From: Akkermansia sp.
GTDB taxonomy: Bacteria > Verrucomicrobiota > Verrucomicrobiia > Verrucomicrobiales > Akkermansiaceae
Assembly: GCA_017435505.1 (NCBI GenBank)
Contig: JAFSEZ010000023.1
Span: forward strand, 1 to 64,000
Reading direction: 5' to 3'
DNA length: 64,000 bases
Made by a program: the position numbers and the translations under genes. Below, piece by piece: positions 16,004-24,983 of this stretch. Position 1 is the first letter of the stretch, and every line of letters starts with the position of its first letter. The notes below the pieces were generated by a model. The model made no database searches and was not told the DNA's origin. It was given only the letters and a program-made list of their open reading frames with translations.

Positions 16004-18085
16004 ATGTCACTCGAAACATTCTTCAATCCGAAGAGCATCGCTGTAGTCGGCGTGTCTGCCGACCCCACCAAGCTGGGCGCTGTTGTATTCAACAACATCA
16101 TCTCTGCCGATTACAAGGGCAAGCTCTATGGCGTGAACCCCAAAATGGCCGGACAAGAGCTGTGTGGAAAACCCTGCTACGCCAGCGTTGACACTCTTCC
16201 TGAGCCCATGGATTTGGTTGTTATTCTTGTACCTGCTCGCTTCACCGAAGGCGTGATTGATGCTTGCATTGCCAATGGCACCAAGAACATCTCCATCATT
16301 ACCGCAGGCTTCGCAGAAGTGGGCGAGAAGGAGCTCGAAAAGCGCATTGCTCAAAAGTGTTTGGACAACGGCATCAATCTGCTTGGCCCCAACTGCCTCG
16401 GCCACATTTCCACTTTCGACAACGTGAACGCTTCTTTCGCAGACGGCTTCCCCGCCCGCGGCAATGTGGCTTTCGTGTCTCAGTCCGGCGCGTATTGCTC
16501 TGCCATCATGGACTGGGCAGCCGGCAAGGGCATTGGCTTCTCCCACTTCATCTCCATCGGCAACAAGGCTGTAATGGGCGAAGACAAGCTGCTGGCCGCA
16601 TTGAAAGATGACCCCAACACCAACGCCTTCGTATTCTACTTGGAATCCCTCAAGAACGGCAAGGAGTTCCTCAAAGTCATTAAGGAAGTTTCCGACACAA
16701 AGCCCTGCGTGATTATGGAACCCGGCAAGAGCGCCAAGGCTCAGGCGGCTTCCCTGTCTCACACGGGTTCTTTGGCTCCCAACTACCGCGTGCTGGAGAT
16801 GGCTCTGCAGGGTGCAGGTGCCATTCAGGCATACAACGACCGCGAACTTTTCGGGCTGCTTGAAGTGCTGCAATACTGCAACCACAACGAATTCGACGGG
16901 CAAGTCGCAGTACTCACCAACGCCGGTGGTGTGGGTGTGCTCACCTCCGACCTTTGCGAAGAAGCCGGTCTTGACCTGGCTCGTCCCAGCGAGAAGACCA
17001 TCGAAGCGCTGCGCGCCGTACTCACTCCCGAAGCCTCCCTCGGCAACCCGATTGACGTGGTGGGTGATGCTAAGGCCGACCGCTACGAAGCTGCTCTCAA
17101 GGTTCTCTGCGAAAGCGGCGAATACAAGAACATCCTTGTGCTTCTGACCCCGCAGCGCGTGACAGATTGCCCCGGCACTGCCGAGGCTGTCATCAAGCTT
17201 GCACCCCAGTATCCCAACGTAAACATCTACTGCTCTTTCGTGGGTGGAGCCCGCGTGGACGAAGGCCGTGTGCTGCTTGATCAGGCCAAGATTCTCAACT
17301 ACGAGTATCCTGCTGACATCGTGCGTCTGCTGGGTCTGTTGAAGGCTCAGATGGCTTTCCGCGGCAAGAAGCTGGCCACCTGCGAGACCGGCGAAGTACC
17401 CGCCGAAATCAAGGCCGCTGTGACCTCTGCCAAGGAAGCCGGATTGGCATCTCTGCCTCAGGAAACGGTGAACATGCTCATGGATCACTACGGTATTGAC
17501 TACCCGAAGTGCGGCAACTTCACCGATAAGGAAGAAGCCCTTGCTTTCTGCAAGACCATCTTCCCGAACGCCGTGGTGCTCAAGCTCTCCGCTCCTGATG
17601 CTCTGCACAAGACCGAAATGAAAGGTATTTACCTCAACATCAATGACGAGGCTTCCTTCAACGAAGCCTGGGAAGGTCTGTGGGGCAGCATCACCAAGTT
17701 CAACCTCAAGGGCGCTTCCGTGCTCATCCAGGAAATGATAACCAAGGCTACCGAAACCATCATCGGTGTTAACAGCGACAAGAACTTCGGTCGCGTGATG
17801 GTGTTCGGCACCGGCGGTATCTACACCGAAGTGATGCGCGATACCACCATGCGTATCCTGCCCGCAGATGATTTCTCCGACATGATTAAGGAGACGAAGG
17901 TAGGCACCATCCTCAATGGTGTGCGTGGCGAGGCTCCCAAGGCCGTTGGTCCGCTGGCCGATACGCTGGCCAAGGTCCAGAAGCTTGTGCTGGAGATTCC
18001 TGAAATCACCGCCATTGATGGCAACCCCGTGCTCGTGACAGCAGACCGCGCCGTGGTGGTAGACTTCAAGATGATTCTCAAGTAA
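16004..18085 (+). CDS. ADP-forming acetate/acyl-CoA synthetase, fused alpha-beta subunits
   Basis: This enzyme converts acetyl-CoA (or another acyl-CoA), ADP and phosphate into the acid, CoA and ATP, giving fermenting cells ATP by substrate-level phosphorylation. The 693-residue product has a CoA-binding domain (SLETFFNPKSIAVVGVSADP), a succinyl-CoA-ligase-like domain with the conserved histidine in SLSHTGSLA (about residue 257), and a C-terminal ATP-grasp domain (VLKLSAPDALHKTEMKG). The start MSLETFF fits the family start; an open frame continues upstream of it. Regular codon choice suggests high expression. It has a dedicated promoter and terminator. Confidence 0.93.
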   Translation: MSLETFFNPKSIAVVGVSADPTKLGAVVFNNIISADYKGKLYGVNPKMAGQELCGKPCYASVDTLPEPMDLVVILVPARFTEGVIDACIANGTKNISIITAGFAEVGEKELEKRIAQKCLDNGINLLGPNCLGHISTFDNVNASFADGFPARGNVAFVSQSGAYCSAIMDWAAGKGIGFSHFISIGNKAVMGEDKLLAALKDDPNTNAFVFYLESLKNGKEFLKVIKEVSDTKPCVIMEPGKSAKAQAASLSHTGSLAPNYRVLEMALQGAGAIQAYNDRELFGLLEVLQYCNHNEFDGQVAVLTNAGGVGVLTSDLCEEAGLDLARPSEKTIEALRAVLTPEASLGNPIDVVGDAKADRYEAALKVLCESGEYKNILVLLTPQRVTDCPGTAEAVIKLAPQYPNVNIYCSFVGGARVDEGRVLLDQAKILNYEYPADIVRLLGLLKAQMAFRGKKLATCETGEVPAEIKAAVTSAKEAGLASLPQETVNMLMDHYGIDYPKCGNFTDKEEALAFCKTIFPNAVVLKLSAPDALHKTEMKGIYLNINDEASFNEAWEGLWGSITKFNLKGASVLIQEMITKATETIIGVNSDKNFGRVMVFGTGGIYTEVMRDTTMRILPADDFSDMIKETKVGTILNGVRGEAPKAVGPLADTLAKVQKLVLEIPEITAIDGNPVLVTADRAVVVDFKMILK

Positions 18086-18111
18086 ATCTTCTGAAGAAAG
18101 CAATTTCAATT

Positions 18112-18151
18112 CGCCCCCGATTTTCACATGGGAATCGGGGGCGTTTTTTTT
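18112..18151 (+). terminator. Strong rho-independent terminator
   Basis: Eleven-base arms CGCCCCCGATT (18112-18122) and AATCGGGGGCG (18133-18143) followed by eight T residues. Confidence 0.95.
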
Positions 18152-18175
18152 ACGAGAGGGGAACACAATTCACTC

Positions 18176-18204
18176 TTTCGTTGGCAGGGGGAGTATGCTA
18201 GAAT
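18176..18204 (+). promoter_or_regulatory. Candidate promoter of the octaheme cytochrome gene
   Basis: A good -10, TAGAAT (18199-18204), lies four bases before the ATG at 18209 and ten before an in-frame ATG at 18215. The -35 at 17-base spacing (TTTCGT, 18176-18181) is poor. Confidence 0.45.
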
Positions 18205-18208
18205 AGGC

Positions 18209-20248
18209 ATGAAGATGCGGAGATGCAGTATTATCTTGGTGGCGGCAGCAGTATGTTTCTGTTCCTGTGAGGAACGGGAGGCTGCGGCACGTGTCTACAC
18301 CGGAAAAAGTGCACATTGGAAGCAGCAGGAGGTTCCCATCTCGCTTCAATGCGCCGCTTGCCACCGCAAAGAGTTTGAGCAATGGGCAGCAAGTGACCAC
18401 GCTTGGGCTTGGCGACAAGTGGATTCCGCTCTGGATTCCGAGCCTTTTCATGGACAAGAACTTGAGGCCCATGGAGAGAAACTCTCTTTTCGCACGAATA
18501 GGCAAGGGCATCTGCTGCTGACCAATCATACGAGCGGGGAGCAGTTCAAGGTGCATTCCGTACTGGGGCGTAGACCATTGGTGCAATACTTGGTGGAAGG
18601 CAAAGATGGTGGATTGCACACCCCCAGCGCCGCATGGGACGTACAAAAGCGCGAGTGGTTTGATGTATTCGCGGGGGATGAGCGGCTTTCCCGCGATGGG
18701 TTAGCTCAGCGCCGGAGTGGTGACTGGGGGCACTGGCTGGGACGCGGAATGAATTGGAACTCGCAATGTGCATGGTGCCACATGACGGAGTTCCGCAAGG
18801 GCTACGATGCGAAAACAGACACCTATAGCTCGACATGGAAGGAACCGGGAGTCACGTGCATTCAGTGCCACCCCTTGGCCGATACGCCTGATAGTGACAA
18901 CGGCTGTTTGGCTGATGCCACAACGCGCAAACTGACGACTCGGCAAATACACGACAACTGTGCCACGTGCCATGCACGCCGCGAAGAACTGGATGACACC
19001 TTCCGCGCCGGGGACAGTTTTGATGAACACTTCCGGCTGGAATTACCGCTCATTGAGGGGATATTCTACCCCAACGGCATGCAGCAAGATGAAGATTACT
19101 GCGAAACAGGATTGAGACTCAGCAAGATGGGGCAAGCAGGCGTGAGTTGCATAGACTGCCACGACCCCCACACAGCAGAGCTGAAACTTCCCCAAGAGGA
19201 CAACAGTCTCTGCCTGCGCTGCCATGCCACCGGCACGATAGTCAACAACACCCCGGCCCCCATCATCGACATCAACACACACACGCCTTGTCCACCGGAG
19301 AGCATGGGCGGGCGGTGCGTCGAATGCCACATGCCGGAGAGCCCCTACATGGCACGCGACCCGCGCCGCGACCATTCTTTCCAATACCCAGACCCAACGT
19401 TGAGCGCTGAACTGGGTATCCCCAATGCCTGCCTGCGCTGCCACGCAAACAAAGACCACGCATGGGCGCAGCAGCACATTGACCGCGTGTACAGCCACAA
19501 AACACGAGAAATAACACGACAGCGCACCCGCGCCGTGGCGGCAGCAATGCAGGGTCGCGGCAACGAAGCGAACTTGCTGTCTGCGCTGAAATCAGAGCAG
19601 AATGCTGCTTGGAAAGCCACGCTTTTGGAACACATGGCCGCCCTCCCCCGCAGCGAGGCCGTAATACAAGCAGCCAAAATGGCGGCTAAGGATGAAAGCC
19701 CCGTGGTACGAGCTGCTGCTGCTCAACTCTTGGGAGCTGACAGCCAAGGGATGTTGCACGATCCATCTCGCTTGGTACGCCGCGCCGCTGCCTGGCAAAA
19801 CTTGGCGCAGCTACACCGCATACCCGGTGCTGAACAAGCTCTGCAAGAACAGGTGAGCACCGCCACGCACCAAGCCGACCAACCCACCGGAGCCATGCAG
19901 CTGGCTATGCTTGCAAGAGCTGCTGGCAATCATGCCGAGGTGGAAAAACAATACAAACGCGCTATCGCGTTGGATGCCTCCAGCCCTGTCGCATACATGG
20001 ATTATGCCGTATACCTAGCCGGCATGCGGAGACCAGCCGAAGCTCTGGCTCAAATGCTGACATGCGCCGGCAAAGCACCGCAAAATGCACTTGTCCAATA
20101 CCGACTTGGACTCATCCTTGCAGAGTGCGGCTATATTCCTGAGGCCATACGCGCTATGCAAAAAGCGCTTTCAATAGAGCCTCAATACACCGAAGCGCAA
20201 CAGGCATTGCAGCAACTTTTACCCCACCATCACCCCACGTCCCACTAA
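18209..20248 (+). CDS. Octaheme c-type cytochrome with HEAT-like and TPR repeats
   Basis: The 679-residue product starts with a cysteine-rich export signal that may be a lipoprotein signal (AVCFCSC). Eight CXXCH haem-binding motifs occur in the first two-thirds: CAACH, CAWCH, CIQCH, CATCH, CIDCH, CLRCH, CVECH and CLRCH. The rest has HEAT-like repeats (AKMAAKDESPVVRAAAAQLLG-type) and then TPR units (ALDASSPVAYMDYAVYLAG). It is probably a periplasmic electron carrier or multihaem reductase in the cytochrome c554/OTR superfamily; the substrate cannot be read. ATG 18215 is an alternative start. The next gene begins five bases after the stop and is probably co-transcribed. Confidence 0.88.
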   Translation: MKMRRCSIILVAAAVCFCSCEEREAAARVYTGKSAHWKQQEVPISLQCAACHRKEFEQWAASDHAWAWRQVDSALDSEPFHGQELEAHGEKLSFRTNRQGHLLLTNHTSGEQFKVHSVLGRRPLVQYLVEGKDGGLHTPSAAWDVQKREWFDVFAGDERLSRDGLAQRRSGDWGHWLGRGMNWNSQCAWCHMTEFRKGYDAKTDTYSSTWKEPGVTCIQCHPLADTPDSDNGCLADATTRKLTTRQIHDNCATCHARREELDDTFRAGDSFDEHFRLELPLIEGIFYPNGMQQDEDYCETGLRLSKMGQAGVSCIDCHDPHTAELKLPQEDNSLCLRCHATGTIVNNTPAPIIDINTHTPCPPESMGGRCVECHMPESPYMARDPRRDHSFQYPDPTLSAELGIPNACLRCHANKDHAWAQQHIDRVYSHKTREITRQRTRAVAAAMQGRGNEANLLSALKSEQNAAWKATLLEHMAALPRSEAVIQAAKMAAKDESPVVRAAAAQLLGADSQGMLHDPSRLVRRAAAWQNLAQLHRIPGAEQALQEQVSTATHQADQPTGAMQLAMLARAAGNHAEVEKQYKRAIALDASSPVAYMDYAVYLAGMRRPAEALAQMLTCAGKAPQNALVQYRLGLILAECGYIPEAIRAMQKALSIEPQYTEAQQALQQLLPHHHPTSH

Positions 20249-20253
20249 CCAAC

Positions 20254-21066
20254 ATGGAACCAACACATCTCGCGCTTACCGTGCTGGCCTGCATAGTAGC
20301 AGCCATCATCTTCTTCTCCATTTTCAAAGGTGTTATCCGCATGATACTGCTGGCCATAGCAGTCATCAGTGCCATCGTGGTATGGATGTTCATCCAACGC
20401 AGCGGATTCACCTTCTTATCCTTTATCACGGCTCACCCTCAACCTTGGATGGTGCAAGTGGCAGCATGGGGGTTGGCATTGTTCACCTTTGCCGTTTTTT
20501 TTCACGGCATGTCGTGGTTTTCGCAGCTGTTTTCATGGCGCAGAGGCGGAGCGAGCACCTGCGGCATCATCACGACGGTGCTGATGAGTATCCTCATGCT
20601 CTGGATTGCTACTTTAGGCATTTCTTACTATGGTAACATATCTCTCATCAGCCACTATCAAACTCTTGCAGAGGCACACAAAAGCCAAGGCAGCACACCC
20701 GCCATGCCTTGGTTTACGCGCATGAAGCATCTGCTGCGCAAAGCGGATTGCACAGGCTGGCTGGAAAAGATAGATCCCATGGACGACCCGGCGCAAACGT
20801 ATCTGGCATGCTTGGTGGCCTATGGTTGCTCGCTGGATGAAGCCCAATACACTGCATTTTACAATGAGCGATTGGCACGCAGCGGCATCCCCCAACCCAC
20901 CCGCCTGCTGGATTTGTTTCGCGACCAAGGGCTGCGTACCCTCGTGGCCGAAAAACGATTTGTGACTTTGCTCGAGAACGAACGTCTCACAACATTTTTA
21001 CAATTCCGCGACACAGAAGACCACATGCTCCGCATTTTGCGTGGTACCACGGCGGCGCCTCAATGA
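20254..21066 (+). CDS. Multi-spanning membrane protein, CvpA-like N-terminus
   Basis: The 270-residue product has about four predicted membrane helices in its first 130 residues (for example LTVLACIVAAIIFFSIFKGV and VVWMFI), in a pattern like the CvpA family, and a soluble C-terminal part of charged helices with a Cys-containing segment. No function is assigned. It follows the octaheme cytochrome by five bases, suggesting a membrane anchor or partner for it, which is inference. Its stop codon overlaps the convergent comEC stop (21060-21066). Confidence 0.7.
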   Translation: MEPTHLALTVLACIVAAIIFFSIFKGVIRMILLAIAVISAIVVWMFIQRSGFTFLSFITAHPQPWMVQVAAWGLALFTFAVFFHGMSWFSQLFSWRRGGASTCGIITTVLMSILMLWIATLGISYYGNISLISHYQTLAEAHKSQGSTPAMPWFTRMKHLLRKADCTGWLEKIDPMDDPAQTYLACLVAYGCSLDEAQYTAFYNERLARSGIPQPTRLLDLFRDQGLRTLVAEKRFVTLLENERLTTFLQFRDTEDHMLRILRGTTAAPQ

Positions 21067-23162
21067 GACGTCTGCACGTTTTCATCACAGAAATAAATGG
21101 AAGGAGCCAGTGGGACTCGCACCACTTCCGCCGGATGCAGGCTTTGAACGTCAGGTGAGCCGCCTCCGGCGGACGGCAGCAGGATGATGCAAGTTGCTCC
21201 GATGGAGCGAATGGTATCGGCATCGACCAAGGGCATGCGCTTATTGCGCCCCAGAATCAAAATATCTGCACGGCGTTCCTCTGCCGGAATACTTTCAAAA
21301 GTAAGCAAGGAAGCATCCCCCACGTAGAGCACACGATCTTTGCTTCTTTGCCACACCACAATAGGAGTTGCATTGTCCATGGGCTTGCGAGGTAATGTTG
21401 CAGGTGGGGCATAAATGGTGAAAACACCCGCATTGGTAGTAAGGGTGGTTTTTCCTGCAAGTTCGGTCGTATCCAACACTTTCAATTGCGGCCACGTTCC
21501 CCCAAAAACCGTTGCTAATTCAGAGCGGCGAGCAGATGGGCGCGGCAACAGGAGCGCCGCAGGTGTATAACCGGCATGAAATAAAGCCGGCTCAATAGAA
21601 AAGCGAGCCGTTTGTTCATTGCCCATGGCTATAAGAAGTCCACCATTACCCAACTGACAAGCGCTCTCTCCATAGCCGGTCGAAAGGATAGCCAAGCGTT
21701 CTGCCGGTTGCGGGCGTTGCGCCGGCAAATAAGCTGCCGGCAATTCCCCGCAAAATGCCACCACACTGATAAGAGCTTGGGCACTATACAAAGCCCATTG
21801 CATCACCGCCGCACCCAATATGGGGAGCGGCGCCAAAATCATCGCAGCCAACCCTGCTGTCATGACAAAAGGCAGTATGGGAGTGATAAGGATATTTGTC
21901 AGATAACTGTGGGTATTCAGGGTGTGAAACTGCGCAATGGTGATGGGGAGAGATACCAGCCACGCCCAAAGAGAAATCAAGACCGTCCCGCGCAAAGCCA
22001 ATTCAGTGGCTGATAGGCGGCGTTCTCCGGTGGTACGTATGCGATAGGGTATATATTCATCCGGGCCAAACCATGGTTTTTCCCGCAGCGCAAGACGCGC
22101 CCCCACGCAAATGGCTGCATAGACTACAAAGGAAAGCCGGAATCCGGCATTGTATATCTGGTATGGCTGCGGCAACAAGATGAGCAAAGCAACAAAACTC
22201 CAGGTATTGAGCAAACTCACTCGACGGTGCAACATAGCGCCTACCAAGACAACGGACATCATCATGAACGCCCGTATGGCGGGCACAGAGAAGCCGGTCA
22301 TCACCACGTACAAAGCGCTTACCAGCAGAACCACTACGCGAGATACCGCCATACTCACACGGCATATACGCAATATAGCCCACAAAATCCCCGCCAAAAG
22401 GCCTACATGCAAACCGCTCACGGCAAAGGCATGCAGACAACCGCCCTTGCGAAAATCCAGCATGGTTTCATCCTCTGCCCGGCTTTTATCCCCCAAAACC
22501 AGGGCACACAACACCTGGCGGCGGGCATCGTCCTCCGTACCGGGCGGCATCACTCTCCGCGCCAAAGAATCACGCACAGCCGCAGCAGCCCCACAAATGG
22601 CAGTCCAAGAGAAAGGGTGCCCTATATATTCACCGCATACAAATCGCAAATCCGCAGCCAGTCCCTGCTGTTGCATCCAGCGAGCAGCATCGAACATACC
22701 ATGAACAGGCGGTGGGTGAGAATGGCCTTTTTCAGCCACAACCTTCACGTAATCCCCTTGTTTCCATGAAAAGTCCCCCCCGCGCACGACTACTCGCATT
22801 CCCCCCCACTCGGTACCAAGGACGCATCCTTTATTCAGTTCGCGTATGACAGTACCCTGTAATTCTACGACCTCATGTGAGCGCAAATAGTCCATCAACT
22901 CATCAGAGGCACGCTGCCGGCGTTCTTGCTGCAAGTAAGCTAGGCTTGCACAGAGTATCACAGCTACACCTATGCGCCACAATCTGAGCGCAGCCGCTGC
23001 CAACAACGCAAAAACAGCAAGTAAATACCACCATGCACCAAGCAAAATACTCACTACTGCCAGCAAGGGCAGAAAGAGAGGAGCCCGCAAAAAGATGTGC
23101 CGCAAGGCTGCGGATAATGCCTCATCCGCTTTAGCTCTCCCCTGCTCCGCAATGGCTCTCAC
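21060..23162 (-). CDS. comEC: ComEC/Rec2-like DNA uptake channel with a degenerate hydrolase domain
   Basis: ComEC carries single-stranded DNA across the inner membrane in natural transformation. The 700-residue product has an N-terminal DUF4131-like segment, the Competence domain with many membrane helices (the conserved GLHVGLLAG motif is present), and a C-terminal metallo-beta-lactamase-like region. In that region the usual metal motif (HxHxDH after a beta strand) is replaced by LLLPRPSARRSEL, while VLYVGDAS is kept, so the domain looks catalytically dead. It starts with GTG, overlapping the cysteine desulfurase stop by three bases. Confidence 0.85.
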   Translation of the reverse strand: MRAIAEQGRAKADEALSAALRHIFLRAPLFLPLLAVVSILLGAWWYLLAVFALLAAAALRLWRIGVAVILCASLAYLQQERRQRASDELMDYLRSHEVVELQGTVIRELNKGCVLGTEWGGMRVVVRGGDFSWKQGDYVKVVAEKGHSHPPPVHGMFDAARWMQQQGLAADLRFVCGEYIGHPFSWTAICGAAAAVRDSLARRVMPPGTEDDARRQVLCALVLGDKSRAEDETMLDFRKGGCLHAFAVSGLHVGLLAGILWAILRICRVSMAVSRVVVLLVSALYVVMTGFSVPAIRAFMMMSVVLVGAMLHRRVSLLNTWSFVALLILLPQPYQIYNAGFRLSFVVYAAICVGARLALREKPWFGPDEYIPYRIRTTGERRLSATELALRGTVLISLWAWLVSLPITIAQFHTLNTHSYLTNILITPILPFVMTAGLAAMILAPLPILGAAVMQWALYSAQALISVVAFCGELPAAYLPAQRPQPAERLAILSTGYGESACQLGNGGLLIAMGNEQTARFSIEPALFHAGYTPAALLLPRPSARRSELATVFGGTWPQLKVLDTTELAGKTTLTTNAGVFTIYAPPATLPRKPMDNATPIVVWQRSKDRVLYVGDASLLTFESIPAEERRADILILGRNKRMPLVDADTIRSIGATCIILLPSAGGGSPDVQSLHPAEVVRVPLAPSIYFCDENVQTSH

Positions 23163-24277
23163 CGGTATACCATAACCGGGCCGGTGCTGGCAGACTGCAC
23201 AGAGCGCAGTTTTTGCACCACTCGGACAAAAATATCAGCTGCGGCATCAACTTCTTCAGCGCTTGTATAGCGAGACATCGAAAAACGCAGCGATTCGCGT
23301 ATTTCCTTATCCGCCAGGCCCATTGCTTTGAGCACGTGACTGGGATGAGGCTCTGCACTTGTACAAGCTGAACCGGCAGAACAAAGCAAGCCAGCGGGTT
23401 CCAGTAAAAGGAAAAGAGACTCCGCAGAGCAACCGGGTACACGCATATTGAGCACATGCGGCAGGCGGTTTGCACTAGCGCCATTTACCACATAATCAAT
23501 CCCTGCGTCTTGCAGGCGAGCAAGAAAACGCGTGCGCAACTCAGCTAACCCCGCATAGGTTTCTGCCGCAGCCCTGGCCAACTCTGCCGCTTTGCCAAAG
23601 CCGATGATGCCGGGCACATTTTCCGTACCGGCGCGGCGGTAGTCCTCTTGCGCTCCCCCGGTATGGGTGGGGCGCCACTCTGTCCCGCGGCGCACATACA
23701 AAGCACCTACACCTTTGGGACCATGCAATTTGTGGGCCGAAAGAGATGCAAAATGAATGGGATATTCATGCAGGTGAATCGGCATTTTACCGGCTGCTTG
23801 CACCACATCCACGTGTACACGGGCTCCGGCATCTTCTGCGGTCGCGCACATGGATTTAATGGGCTGTAGCACCCCCGTTTCATGATTAGCCCAAGCAAAA
23901 CTTGCACCATCGCAGTTCTGCACGTGCTCTTTCCATTCCGGCAAATCTACCACACCATTTGAAAGCACCGGGCACGCAGTACCACGTATGGTACGCAAGG
24001 TGGCGGGATGCTCTGTAGCCAGGGTCAATGCCGTGCTAAATTGAGCCAAGGCCGTATTGGTAGCCTCTGTTCCTCCGCTGGTGAATATGATTTCATCCGG
24101 TTCCGCTCCCACCAAGGCCGCAACCTGCTCACGAGCTTGATCAATTGCTCGCCGTACAGATTTCGCAGCATGATAGGCCGCAGATGGATTGAAGTACTGC
24201 TCGCGCAAAAACGGCAGCATGGTCTCCAGCACCTCCGGCGCTATGGGCGTGGTTGCATTGTTGTCCCAATATATCAT
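23159..24277 (-). CDS. Cysteine desulfurase, NifS/IscS family
   Basis: A PLP enzyme that takes sulfur from cysteine for Fe-S clusters and thio-modification of tRNA. The 372-residue product begins MIYWDNNATTPIAPEV, has TSGGTEATN, the PLP lysine in SAHKLHGPKG, and the persulfide cysteine in CSAGSACTSAEPHPSHVL, placing it in the group I NifS/IscS type. No IscU or other Fe-S assembly gene is adjacent. Start and end overlap its neighbours by four and four bases, so a three-gene minus-strand operon is likely. Confidence 0.93.
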   Translation of the reverse strand: MIYWDNNATTPIAPEVLETMLPFLREQYFNPSAAYHAAKSVRRAIDQAREQVAALVGAEPDEIIFTSGGTEATNTALAQFSTALTLATEHPATLRTIRGTACPVLSNGVVDLPEWKEHVQNCDGASFAWANHETGVLQPIKSMCATAEDAGARVHVDVVQAAGKMPIHLHEYPIHFASLSAHKLHGPKGVGALYVRRGTEWRPTHTGGAQEDYRRAGTENVPGIIGFGKAAELARAAAETYAGLAELRTRFLARLQDAGIDYVVNGASANRLPHVLNMRVPGCSAESLFLLLEPAGLLCSAGSACTSAEPHPSHVLKAMGLADKEIRESLRFSMSRYTSAEEVDAAADIFVRVVQKLRSVQSASTGPVMVYR

Positions 24278-24726
24278 GGCATACTCTCCACCAGCATCTG
24301 CGCAGATGCCCACTCCGGTACATCCAGCTCCAAATCCGATATGCGCTGCAGCTCGGCTGCAATCTGCTTCTTTTGTTTAGATACCAAGGGCTCACGCTTC
24401 TTGTCCTCTGCCTCAATAGCCGCGCCGGTAGGGCGTGTAGCCTCCCCCACCTCGCCCAATGCTGTCTGCTCGCCGGAAGAAGTTTCCAGCAGTTTGTTGA
24501 TGACCTTTGCTGCCTTTTCGGCGCTGCGTTCATCCTTAATCTTGCGCAGCTGAGCAATCACTTTCTTGCGCAAAGCCATTTCATCTTTCACCCAGGCTTC
24601 TGCCGTTTGGCGCGCCATTTTCTGCTCTTGGCGTCTTTCTGAGGGGCTCAACTCCTCCTCATCCTGGCCAAAGCAAGGTGCCACGGCCAACAGCACCATC
24701 AACACAAGGCTAAGAATCTTACTCAT
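24274..24726 (-). CDS. Small exported helical protein
   Basis: The 150-residue product has a signal peptide (MSKILSLVLMVLLAVAPCFG) and a long charged, probably coiled-coil region rich in Glu, Lys, Arg and Ala. I do not recognise a family. It is first in the operon with the cysteine desulfurase and comEC, ending with an ATGA overlap. The start at MSKIL agrees with a promoter 11 bases upstream. Confidence 0.72.
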   Translation of the reverse strand: MSKILSLVLMVLLAVAPCFGQDEEELSPSERRQEQKMARQTAEAWVKDEMALRKKVIAQLRKIKDERSAEKAAKVINKLLETSSGEQTALGEVGEATRPTGAAIEAEDKKREPLVSKQKKQIAAELQRISDLELDVPEWASAQMLVESMP

Positions 24727-24737
24727 ATCTGTGCAGA

Positions 24738-24766
24738 ACGTTAGCATGGACATATTCTCAAGTCAA
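24738..24766 (-). promoter_or_regulatory. Promoter of the 24726-21060 operon
   Basis: TTGACT (24761-24766), 17 bases, TAACGT (24738-24743), then 11 bases to the ATG. Confidence 0.65.
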
Positions 24767-24781
24767 GCCAGATGTCGCCAA

Positions 24782-24925
24782 GCCTCCGCAAATACAATGA
24801 AGACCGAACGATGATTCTACCAAATCAGGCAGTAACGAGCACCCCGCGAGCTATAGCTCGGTATGAGAGAACTGCTCTCTATCTTCGAGCGGAGGTGGCT
24901 TCCCGCCAAATTGTCATTTGGCGGG
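24782..24925 (+). other. Palindrome-rich intergenic segment, possible structured RNA
   Basis: GCCTCCGC (24782-24789) can pair with GCGGAGG (24889-24895), enclosing the palindrome CGAGCTATAGCTCG (24847-24860) and AGAGA/TCTCT (24866-24880). It is followed by a perfect ten-base-arm hairpin CCCGCCAAAT/ATTTGGCGGG (24902-24925). The purE promoter lies downstream of it, so if it is an RNA it is separate from the purE leader. Divergent genes flank it. Confidence 0.4.
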
Positions 24926-24944
24926 TACTGACAGAGCTTTTAGC

Positions 24945-24973
24945 TTGCGTGCGCACGTGGGGAATGCTAGAAT
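24945..24973 (+). promoter_or_regulatory. Promoter of the purE-pyr operon that fixes the purE start
   Basis: TTGCGT (24945-24950), 17 bases, TAGAAT (24968-24973). The in-frame ATG at 24972 lies inside the -10, so the ATG at 24984, ten bases downstream, is chosen. Confidence 0.7.
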
Positions 24974-24983
24974 GAGCGCCAGC

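Noticed and set aside
16007..18166. Long open frame of 719 codons on the strand opposite the acyl-CoA synthetase
   Set aside because: The plus-strand frame is a clear, complete enzyme with conserved motifs. The opposite frame has no known motif and exists because of the codon bias of the real gene.
24945..24983. pyr-type attenuator or PyrR-binding leader in front of purE-pyrRB
   Set aside because: The predicted leader is only a few bases long, and no anti-terminator or terminator pair is seen before purE.
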